Positions 1 through 8,465 of a stretch of DNA of 31,446 bases are shown in pieces (the first letter of the stretch is position 1; the number at the start of each line of letters is the position of its first letter). The stretch comes from Phaeoceros laevis. Lineage: Eukaryota; Anthocerotophyta; Anthocerotopsida; Notothyladales. The DNA lies in NCBI GenBank assembly GCA_049999765.1, contig JBNGIQ010008471.1, positions 1-31,446 on the forward strand. The letters are read 5' to 3'. A program made the position numbers and the translations under genes. The notes under the pieces are model-generated. The model had not been told where the DNA came from and did not search any database. It saw only the letters and a program-made list of their open reading frames with translations.

Positions 1-357
1 AGATACTGATGAAAATGCCAAAGAACGCCACTTTGAGTTTACAGAAGTGGGTACGCCCTGAGACGGCGTCGACGAGAGGCTGTGGGACAGCGTCCACTTG
101 GAGAGGCCGTCGGACGGCATCCACATGGAGAGGCCGTCGGACTGCATCTTTTAAGGAGCCCTTCTACCTGATTTGTTTTTACATCTTTTAAGGGCGTTCC
201 GGAACTTAGATCATAATCTTCCATATATCATTAGATAGAACTCGTCGAGTTCTATCCAACGGTATATAGCAAGATGCTTGAAAAAATTAACACAATCTCA
301 AGATACTGATGAAAATGCCAAAGAACGCCACTTTGAGTTTACAGAAGAGGGTACGCC
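1..357. repeat. 57-bp direct repeat spaced 300 bp
   Basis: Bases 1-57 and 301-357 are the same sequence with one mismatch (t at 48, a at 348), spaced exactly 300 bases. The first copy touches the window edge, so this may be the end of a longer tandem array with a 300-bp unit. After the shared 57 bases the copies differ: the first continues into the 27-bp tandem repeat, the second into unrelated sequence. No coding function is visible. Confidence 0.85.
62..148. repeat. 27-bp tandem repeat, about three units
   Basis: Units at 86-112 and 113-139 share the core ggagaggccgtcggac and differ at a few bases. A degenerate 24-base unit (62-85) precedes them and a partial unit (140-148) follows. Short open frames exist on both strands but are only translations of the repeat. 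Confidence 0.75.
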
Positions 358-510
358 GTCTCATGGCATACCCTCTACTATGGTACCTATTACTATGGTA
401 CCATACTCTATGGTGGGCACATGGGGAGTCTTTCATCCCTGCAGGTTGTCGCCTCCAGCCGACCGGTATCCCTTAACTCATGCAAACCGTAAATCGTGCA
501 GGTATGACGG

Positions 511-690
511 GCATGATGCATATATGCATCATGCTGCATATATGCATCATGCCCCAGATGGAAGGTACATCATGATGCAGATGGAAGGTGCATCATGATG
601 CAAATGCATGGTGCATCATGATCCGACCACATGGTGCATCATGATGCAAATGCATGGCGCATCATGACCCAACCACATGGTGCATCGTAT
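511..690. repeat. Palindrome and 46-bp tandem repeat rich in GCATCATG/TGCAT
   Basis: Bases 511-534 are a perfect 24-base palindrome centred on a TATA step, followed by a second partial copy up to about 552. Then come two 46-base tandem units (587-632 and 633-678) starting ggtgcatcatgatg, and a partial third from 679. The whole stretch is full of GCATCATG and ATGCAT words. The bases from 690 to about 1080 show nothing I can name. Confidence 0.8.
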
Positions 691-1081
691 AACAGATGCA
701 AGGATGATCCAATAGCATGCTGCATCATATAACAGAGGTATGGTGCATCTAGATAGCACCCATTTGGTGTGCTGTTCAGTTTGCCCTTATTAAGTTCAAA
801 TTGCTCAACTTGGTGCACCTAGTACAGCGGTAGTCAATTGGTAGTGAGTGGGAAGGGCGGCGCGGAGCCGTCGGAAGGTCTGCTACCAGGCCATCGTAAC
901 GGTGCAAGGTCTGTCGGCAGGAATCGCTGCGCAACAGTGCAGTCTGCAGTGTCGTTGTACAAGTCCCGTTATGCTCCCCCCTGAAACGACACTTGCAAGT
1001 TTGAGGTCTGAAACGTCACCTGAGAGGCTCGGATCTGTAGTGACACTTGAAACGTAACCAGTTCTTGGATCTGTAGGGACA

Positions 1082-2135
1082 CCTGAAGAGTCACTAGCAT
1101 CTGGATCTGAAGAGGCATCACTACGTCCTGTCTTTCCAGAAAATCCCTTTGACTACTCAGAAGTTTATGCCCTTCCAGATCTTCCACCAAGGTCTTCAAG
1201 TACCATTGGCACGGTAGCCTCAGGTGTAGTTCCTGTTCAGCCATCCTCTCCTAGCAGCACTATTTCAACACCAAGGTCCTCACATAGCACACATAGCTCA
1301 CATAGCTCTTCCTCTTTGTTCCTTGATCGCCTGTTTGATCTAAGTCAAACTAGTTTAGTCAATACACATTTGTTCCAGCCGTGGCAAATCCACCTGCAAA
1401 TGTCACTGTCAACAACTTTAAGTATGACTTCAAGGATAGAGATAGGTTTAGTGGTCAACACTTTGATATCTGGATGATCCGAGTGCGCACTATCCTCTAA
1501 GAGCAGGAGCTCTGGGACTATGTTACAGGAACAACTGCAAGACCAGCAACACCTACAACGGGTGCAACAGCTGCAATAGTAGTAGACCAGCATGCCTGGA
1601 AACTCAAGGATCTTTGCGCCCAAAATGTGATCCAGTCTGCATTGGACTTAAGCATGATGTCTCATGCTCGAGAGGCGACAAGTTCCAAGGCAATCTGGGA
1701 CTCTCTCTGCCAAGTCCATCAAAAGAAGAGCGTGACATCACTAGTTCATGCCACACGCGACTTCTACAACTGCAGGATGCATGATGGTGACACTGTTGAG
1801 AATCACGTCAGTCGCATGAGGATGCTGCGTACAAAGCTCATCACTGCTGGAACAACTGTCTCTGAGCTTCAAGCTGCAGTGAACTGTTGATGTCACTTCT
1901 AGAGAAATACCAGAGTTTTGTAAGTACTCAAAATCAGCACATCTCAACTGCCCAAGCAGCAGTAGCTGCAGGCACACCTTCACCAATCACATTATCAGAT
2001 ATTATTGGTGCCCTGCTGAACGAGGAGGCTACTCACATTCGTGGCCAAGGCTCCTCCTCCAACAATGCTGCACGAGCCATGTTCATCTCACGAGGACGAG
2101 GACGGCGTGCTCCAGGTGGCACTCGCCCACCTTAC
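1082..2135 (+). pseudogene. Copia A gag, broken
   Basis: This is the capsid-like part of a Copia polyprotein. A Ser/Pro-rich N-terminal stretch is open at 1082-1375, then the frame changes near 1378. The usual gag pattern follows: F-S-G-x-H-F near 1450, L-W near 1510, K-A-I-W-D-S-L near 1690 and F-V-S-T-Q-N near 1920. An in-frame TAA lies at 1498-1500, and a further frameshift near 1885 restores the frame used by pol. An Arg/Gly-rich segment ends at 2135, where the solo-LTR-like insert begins; gag resumes at 2371. No intact product is possible. Confidence 0.8.
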
Positions 2136-2370
2136 TAAAGACATATGCACATATAATTAAGCATATGTAGGATATATATATAGTCATTAAATAGATAAAG
2201 TCATAATTAAATAGTTAATAGAAAGATATAAACGGTCGAAGACCAGAACGTCACAGTCACGGGACACCGACGAACCGGTGCCCGCGCACATGTCTAAGGG
2301 GCGCACCGCCCTCACACAATTTATTCCTTTCTTGCAATCTTTTGCCTAAGCATCGATCCTACAATCTTCA
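2136..2370. mobile_element. Solo-LTR-like insertion in gag, TSD CTTAC
   Basis: A 235-base block free of retroelement coding sequence interrupts gag. It is flanked by the direct repeat CTTAC (2131-2135 and 2371-2375), the usual 5-bp size for LTR elements. Insert plus one duplication is 240 bases, a multiple of three, and gag has the same frame on both sides. It starts TAAAGACATATG and ends CAATCTTCA, so the right end is CA but the left is TA rather than the usual TG. It shares CACGGGACAC (2258-2267) and TCGATCCTAC (2353-2362) with the LTR-like block at 6647-6873, in the same order and similar spacing (95 and 80 bases). I infer a solo LTR of a related family. Confidence 0.75.
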
Positions 2371-3944
2371 CTTACAAGCCCGGCGCTCCCCGCACATCAT
2401 GGCCAGCCTCGAAGGCAAACACCTCAAAGAAAGGTCCATGCACCTCGTGTAGGATTCCTGGCCACGTGGAGTCTGAATGCCGCAAGAAGCTGAATGGCGA
2501 ACCCAAAAGAGAGGCTCCGCCATCTGCCCATGTATCCTCAAAGAAAAGCACAGGGGCCATACTCACAGTATGCATGGTCTCCTCGTCGCAAGATAGGCAT
2601 GCTTGGTATCTAGATTCGGTTGCCACAACACATGTCTGCAATACACGCACAACCTTCACCACTCTTACACCTACTCCTAAGGGCCAGTTTGTCCTTATAG
2701 GGGATGATAGTGGGCTGTGCATCGAAGGCACTGACACAGTTGTTCTTCACCCTGCACAAGGTAAGACCATCACTTTGTTAGACGTCATTTACGTTCCACA
2801 GATGGCAAAGAATCTTGTCTCACTCAGTCGTTTGTCACCTCCATTGCTTACACTCGAGATGACCATGGAGGGCCTTGCCCTGAGAGAGGCTACTGCTCCA
2901 AAGCAGTTACTGGCTACTTGCACGCTCAGGAATAACTTGTATCAGTTCGACTTGAAGAGCAATCCCATCCAGCAGCTGAAGGCACCAACGGCCCATTCTG
3001 CAGTGACAACTCTAGCTAATGAGACACAACTCTGGCACTACCGCTTGGGACATGTTCATTTACAACACCTTCAGACTCTGTCGTCTTCTTCCTTGTATCC
3101 CATGCCACTTTACTTTAAATCAGAGAAGACTATCTTCTGTGAAGCCTGCATCCAAGGAAAGCATCATAAGGCTCCCCATCCAAGTCAAGATGCCACAAGA
3201 GCTACTACCCTACTTCAGACTGTGCACATTGACCTGTGCGGACCTATGTCCACTAGATCTCTTGGGGGTGCTCTTTATTTCATGCACTTGATTGATGACT
3301 GGAGTCGGTTCACTGTCACTTATTTCCTCAAGCATAAAAATGAAGCATTCTCTTGCTTCCTTCTGTACCTCGCCTATGCTCAACGCTTTACAGGTCAGAA
3401 ACTTAAATGCTTGCGAAATAACAATGGTGGTGAGTTTACCTCAGGGGAATTCATGGAGTTTTGCTCATGGGAGGGTATACTTCGGCAACTTACAGTTCCC
3501 TATGAGCATGAACAAAATCCTTTACTTGAGAACAAAAACAAGGTTACTCAGGCTGCTGCCAAGTCGATGTTACACCTTGCCCGCCTTCCTCGAAGTTTTT
3601 GGGCTGAAGCTGTTGCCACAGCCGTCTACGTACAAAATCGGCTGCCCACTCGTGCCTTTGCCAACTCCACACCTTTTGAGAGATGGACTGGCGTCAAGCC
3701 TCGAGTGGACCACTTGCGGATATGGGGCTGTCCAGCCTATGCATACACACCTGATGAGGTTAGATGCAAGATGGACTTCAAGGCAACTAAACACCTATTC
3801 ATCGGCTATACAGAAGGCATCAAGGGCTATAAGCTCTATGACCCCTCACGTCGACGTTTTCTGCATGCCAGGAACGTTATATGTGATGAGCAGTTTCTGT
3901 TGCAAGCCTCAGGAAAGGCTAGAGATGTACCTGGTTTAAGATGA
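2371..3944 (+). pseudogene. Copia A zinc knuckle, protease and integrase
   Basis: The frame resumes after the insert and is open until TGA at 3942-3944. In order: a CCHC zinc knuckle (C-x2-C-x4-H-x4-C, about 2436-2480); the protease motif, which reads D-S-V near 2610 where D-S-G is expected; the GAG-pre-integrase zinc motif, with L-G-H near 3045 and C-x2-C near 3142; and the integrase core. The first catalytic Asp (H-I-D-L-C-G-P near 3225) is present. The second is changed: N-N-N-G-G-E-F near 3420 where T-D-N-G-G-E-F is usual. A Glu that may be the third remains in L-L-E-N-K near 3530, in a degraded context. F-I-G-Y and K-L-Y-D-P follow near 3800-3840. The element could neither process its polyprotein nor integrate. 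Confidence 0.88.
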
Positions 3945-6026
3945 CTGACGTCTGTTGATCAAGATGCATCTACAACTGAACTGTCAACACATGATGAACA
4001 TCTGGTCACCTCACAATCGGTTTCGACTATTCCTGTTCAACCTGCAGATGTTTTTCCTAAGGATGAGCCTGATCTCACAGCAGACGACTCCAACTCGGAG
4101 TCAAGTGACCGTTCTCATGAGGCCCAGCAGGAGGACTATGACGATGTGAATGATGACAGTCCTCCGTCTCCTCCCTCACCAGTTGTTGAGGAAACTGTCG
4201 AGGAACATGCATTTGAAGATATAGAAGAGCCTGCTCATGAGCCTCCTGCACCTAGACGGTCTGGTAGGAGTCACACCACTGACCCAAGTCAGTGGACACA
4301 CAAACCATTAAGTTATGAACTGGACGAAGAATTTCGACAACAGCAAGCAAGTCTAGCTACCAGTTCAGATAACTCCTTACCTCACGAGTCTAACACACCT
4401 CACAGTTATATTGCCCATGCCTTGCTAGCAGCACAAGATCTTGGAGAACCAGCTACTTTGAAGGAGGCATTGTCCTCTCCGGAAGGCAAACTCTGGAAGG
4501 CTGGCGTCGACTCCAAATACCAGTCCCTCATTGACAACAATACGTGGGAACTGGTTGACCTGCCTCCAGGACGTAAGCCACTTACAGGAAAGTGGGTGTT
4601 TAAGAAGAAGCTTAATCCAGATGGGTCAGTAGCCAGATACAAGGCAAGATATGTCGTCCATGGATATAAACAAGTTGAAGGTTTGGATTTCAACAAAACC
4701 TTCTCACCTGTGGTACGGACGTCATCAGTCAGAATGCTGTTCACCTTGGCTGCTGAACACAAGCTGGACATCCAGCAAATGGATGTTAAAACCGCCTTCC
4801 TGCATGGTACAATTGATGAAGAGATGTGCATTACGCAACCTGAGGGCTATGTCAGCAAAACTGAACCACATAAGGTTTGCAGACTTAAGAAAAGCTTGTG
4901 CGGCTTCAAGCAGGCACCTAGAGTATTGTACCAGAAGATCCATGCCTACCTACTCAAGTCTGATTTCAGTCAAAGTGATGCTGACACAAATGTCTACATA
5001 CTTAGAATTGGGCAAGAGTTTGCAATCTTAGCTTTGTATGTCGATGATGCACTCATCTTTGCCAACTCTCCTGGCATCATGAAGAAAGTCAAGTCAATCC
5101 TTATGGCCGAGTTCTCCATGACAGATCTGGGGCAATTGACCTTTTTCCTAGGCATACAGATCCTGATCAGTCCTGACAGAGGTAGTATCTTCTGTCACCA
5201 AGCTCACTACATTAGACAAATGCTAGAGAGATTTATTATGACTGATTGCAAACCTGCCATCACCCCAATGGCTGTGGGAGAAAAGTACTCTACTGAGCAA
5301 AGCCCGAAAACAGAAGCAGAGAAACAAGAGATGGCCAAGAAGCCATATAGCATGCTCACGAGGTGTCTTATCTGGATCAGTGGTTGGACAAGGCCGGATG
5401 TATCTCCAGCAACAAGGATCTTCTCAAGATTCCTTGCCAATCCTGGAAATGCTCACTGGACGGGAGTTAAAAGAGTTCTAGTTCTCCGTTACCTGAAAGG
5501 CACTCAATACATCGGCATTAGCTATAAATCACAAGGCAAGTTTCCTCTGCTTATCTGTTACTCTGACTCTGACTGGGCAGGCGATGAGGACTCCAGGCAG
5601 TCTATTACTGCCAACTGCACCATGTTATGTGGAGGCATTGTTAACTGGACGTCAAAGAAGCAAACAGTCGTAGCCCTATCAAGCACTGAAGCGGAATACA
5701 TAGCTGCAACTGCAGCTGCTCAGGAGACTGTTTACAACCGCCTATTCATGGCATCTGTGGGCTTCCCTCAACCTGGAGCTACTACCATATACTGCGACAA
5801 CCAGTCCGCCATAGCCTTGTCCAGGAATCCTGTGCATCACTCACCGACCAGGCATATAGTTGTCAAGCAGCACTATATTAGGCAAACAGTAGTGTCAGGA
5901 GAGATTGATCTTGTCTATATACCCACAGATAGAAACCTAGCGGACTTGTTCACTAAGCCACTGCCAAAGGACCGTCACTCCACTCACTTCAATGGCTTGG
6001 GGCTCGACACTCAAGCAAGCTCTTGA
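3945..6026 (+). pseudogene. Copia A reverse transcriptase and RNase H
   Basis: This is in the same frame as the preceding block; only the TGA at 3942-3944 separates them. An acidic Ser/Pro-rich linker (about 3945-4300) leads into reverse transcriptase: W-x-L-V-D-L-P near 4550, K-W-V-F-K near 4590, D-V-K-T-A-F-L near 4785, and the catalytic Y-V-D-D at about 5038-5049. RNase H follows with Y-S-D-S-D-W-A-G near 5560, S-S-T-E-A-E-Y near 5680 and D-N-Q-S-A near 5800. The 3' end has the usual L-A-D-L-F-T-K-P-L-P. This half is uninterrupted, about 690 codons, so it has decayed less than gag. The natural stop is at 6024-6026. Confidence 0.92.
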
Positions 6027-6087
6027 CACCTGCACAGCTGCACATCACAAGCACACATCTCGCACCCAAGGGTTAGCCTTGTCACAG

Positions 6088-6097
6088 GCAGTGGGGG
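6088..6097 (+). other. Polypurine tract of Copia A
   Basis: The sequence ggcagtgggggc lies about 60 bases after the pol stop, where a plus-strand primer tract is expected. The same AGTGGGGG core recurs at 6639-6646 and 7324-7331. The 3' LTR should start right after it, but no clear LTR start or end can be picked out. Confidence 0.55.
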
Positions 6098-6637
6098 CAG
6101 ATATGCACACAAGGGAATAGCTGGCTTTGCTTTACTCTTTGTGTGATCACAGGTACAACAACTACAAGCCTGCCATCTCTGCCGCCACTTCAGGACACCT
6201 CCAAAAGAGGGCGTACCTGAACACCAAGTTACCCTCGACATCACTGTGAGCGGATTCGAGAATCAAAGCGAGACCTGGACACGGCGACAACTTGCGGAAG
6301 CCTTCGGCATCAGAATCTGAAGGCAACCCCCTGAGCTGCCGCAACTTCCCATGTAGTGATCTCATCTTTTGGAGAAGCCACTCCTCTCTGCCAAGCGTTG
6401 AAGACCTGCTAGTTCTCTGGGGCACCGGACACCTCTCGGAAAATCTCTTCTGCTCCCAGAGGGCAACACAAATCAGTAGCGCAAGCAGAAGCAAGAGGAC
6501 GAAGCTTCCATCCAAGTGAGAAAAGCCGCCAACACTCAGCATAGCTGCGATCTGTTCTGCAGACGGAGCGCATGCAAAAGCTGAGGATGGCCGGAGATTA
6601 CGGCACAAGTGAGTTCACAACGGCGTGAATGCGGACT
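6098..6637. other. Non-coding retroelement tail or internal region
   Basis: This lies between the Copia A polypurine tract and the next one. A 148-codon open frame on the minus strand (6162-6608) and shorter plus frames have no recognisable motif. It could be the Copia A 3' LTR, a long 3' non-coding region with the LTR at 6647, or the internal domain of a non-autonomous element. The last bases before 6647 (gaatgcggactaagtggggg) closely resemble those before 7332 (gagtgcggcctgagtggggg). Confidence 0.4.
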
Positions 6638-7567
6638 AAGTGGGGGTAACGAAAGAGGCTTGCCCTAGAATAGTCTTGCTTCACGGCGTTAAGTAGTGTT
6701 TAGGTAAAATATGCATACTTGGGCGTATACGGATATGAACCGTGCCCTAACAAATCGTCACCCGTCAACCGTCATACAGGTTCACGGGACACGGCCTTAA
6801 AAGGCCTCACACACACACAAGTCTATCTATCAATTCATGCTTCTTTCCTACGCTTCGTGCTGTCGATCCTACGCTATGGGTGAGAGCTCAAGCAGGGTAC
6901 CATAGAGTGTGGAGATGTGCAGATACGAATTGCTGGAAACAGAAGTGCGAACCATTCGAAGTCCAGTGCGCCGACACACATAGCTGGCCGGGGCCCGGTT
7001 CTCAGCGGCTCGGGTGATGGTGCTTCCCAGGCGATGTCCGACAGGCAGCAACTTCCGTTTGTCAAGAGAAAGGTATTGGTGATCAGTGAAAGACAGCTGA
7101 CTGTCAACCCAACTGGCCGCGGCAGCTGCTTCCCAAAGATTTTGCGGCGAGAAGTCCCGCTCAACCTCAAGCTTGGCGATGGTATGCTCCAACACTCTAT
7201 GCAATCTTCCGAGCTGCAAATGGGCGTAAGCCAGAGCGCCAGCGAGAGGACGGAGCGCCGTGATGGCCAAGTCACGAAGCATGGCGGCGGAAAACCTGGA
7301 AGTAATGAACAGAGTGCGGCCTGAGTGGGGGTGTAGGGTTTGGTTATATAGTTAGGTCATGCCGCACTTAGGGTAGGTTTAATTAACTTTGGGTTACTTA
7401 CATATAGTTGACGGTTATGACAGTTACTTAGCACGTGAACATGAATGTCGTTCACGCGACTTTCATACACACAACATTCGCGACAAGTTCACGTCGTGGT
7501 GCAAACCTGCGTAGCATCTAAGCATTGCATTCTCATGTCCTACTAATCTACGCTGGTATCGATAGCC
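6638..7567 (+). mobile_element. TRIM-like short LTR unit(s)
   Basis: Two LTR-like blocks of similar length, 6647-6873 (about 227 bases) and 7332-7553 (about 222), each follow an AGTGGGGG tract and each end in CTACGC. The second is followed by TGGTATCGATAGC, close to the primer site for initiator methionine tRNA (TGGTATCAGAGC). The first is followed by the poorer TATGGGTGAGAGC. Between them lies a 450-base internal part without retroelement proteins. This fits a terminal-repeat retrotransposon in miniature (TRIM). The two blocks are too diverged to align convincingly by eye, so they may instead be LTRs of two different small elements placed head to tail. Confidence 0.45.
6874..7282 (-). pseudogene. 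Antisense OPR/FASTK-like repeat fragment (tentative)
   Basis: The minus-strand frame is open for 137 codons (6869-7282) inside the internal part of the TRIM-like unit. Its first half resembles two helical repeats of about 36 residues. One carries L-A-G-A-L-A-Y-A-H-L; the next starts F-S-P-Q-N-L followed by an Ala-rich stretch and W. This F-x-P-Q-x-L...W/Y-A pattern is typical of octotricopeptide/FASTK-RAP RNA-binding proteins of organelles. The second half matches nothing I know. If correct, it is a captured piece of a host gene. An overlapping 135-codon plus-strand frame (6917-7324) warns that the open frame may be chance. Confidence 0.25.
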
Positions 7568-7617
7568 ACCACCTCTTGCCTCCTTTTCTCTCATGGACAG
7601 GTGCTGGTGGGCTTGCG

Positions 7618-8400
7618 CAAGCTAGCTTTGTGAGATTTGTGCTAATTTGTGGTGAGGTGGTGGCGAAGGTGGTGGTAGTGGTGATTTGTGGTGACTTGGA
7701 GGGTTATTTTTTGTTGAGGTTTGCGGCGTTCAGGACATGTTGCTATCGCGGGACCGGCACACCTTCAGGCACGGGCATGCGGGATGTGTTGCGGTTTGCG
7801 GGACTGGTACAGCTTGGGGCACGGGTGTGCGGGACAACTTGGGGCATGGGCGTGCGGGACGTGTTGCGGTTTGCGGGACTGGTATAGCTTCGGGCACTTG
7901 TGACTGCTTGCTCTTTGGGCAGTGTCAAAACCGCTACAATACTCACATGTGTGGTTCACTTGATCCTACATGCATGTAGTAATGAATCTTACTCGTCTTC
8001 TACAAAGTTTGACGCTTTTTTTTTGCTATGTGTCCTCGAGGTTTGCGTGAGCGGCAGTGTTGGAGAAGGTGGCCATAAGAGTAGTTGCTAGCTTTGTGAG
8101 ATTTGCGAGATTTGTGGGTTTTTTGTTGCGGTTTGAGGGACTAGACCATCTTGGGGCACGGCCGTGCGGGACAGCTTGGGGCACGGGCGTGCAGGACGTG
8201 CGGATGTGTTGCGGTTTGCGGGACTGGTACAACTTTGAAGACTTGTGACTGCTTGCTCTTTGGGCAGTTTCAGAACTGCTACAATACTCACTTGTACGTG
8301 TGGTTCACTTGATCCTACATGCACGTAGCTTACTCGTCTTCTACAAAGTTTCCTGTTTTTTTTTTCTATGTATTCTCTAGGTTTGCGAACACTTGTTGTT
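7618..8400. repeat. About 345-bp tandem duplication with internal minisatellite
   Basis: The stretch tgactgcttgctctttgggc occurs at about 7901 and 8246. It is followed in both copies by a related run through cttgatcctacatgcatgtag-like sequence, tactcgtcttctacaaagtt and a T-rich run. Both copies begin near ctagctttgtgagatttg (about 7620 and 8088). Each holds 30-40-base units built on ttgcgggactggtac and cttggggcacgggcgtgcgg. Open frames on both strands are translations of this repeat. No gene is visible. Confidence 0.75.
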
Positions 8401-8465
8401 GCTTGTGATGTGTTGGTCAGAAAGCGTTGTTCTGGTCACATCACCTCTATTTGTGTGTTCTTTCT
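8385..8465. repeat. Copy 1 of a dispersed repeat also at 12876-13000
   Basis: It contains acttgttgttgcttgtgatg, then ttggtca, aaag and gttgtt, and later cctctatttgtg. The same order occurs at about 12887-12990. It sits immediately after the 345-bp tandem duplication. Confidence 0.6.

Larger units (their letters stand above)
1082..6097 (+). mobile_element. Degenerate Ty1/copia LTR retrotransposon (Copia A)
   Basis: The domain order is gag, CCHC zinc knuckle, aspartic protease, integrase, reverse transcriptase, RNase H. Integrase before reverse transcriptase is the defining order of the Copia (Pseudoviridae) superfamily. Coding sequence runs to 6026 and a polypurine tract follows at about 6088-6097. 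I could not identify a 5' LTR or a primer-binding site upstream of gag, so the left limit given is only the first recognisable coding sequence. The element is dead: gag has frameshifts and a stop, pol has one stop, and protease and integrase active sites are altered. A 235-bp insert splits gag. The zinc-knuckle linker resembles that of Copia B at 14640-14720, so the two belong to related families. Confidence 0.9.

Noticed and set aside
830-860. Primer-binding site for Copia A (ttggtagtgagtggg)
   Set aside because: Only the first five bases match TGGTATCAGAGC and no LTR end precedes it.
6162-6608. 148-codon minus-strand open frame with a Leu-rich stretch
   Set aside because: Lies in retroelement non-coding sequence, antisense to it, with no recognised domain. 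The Leu run is not enough to call a membrane protein.
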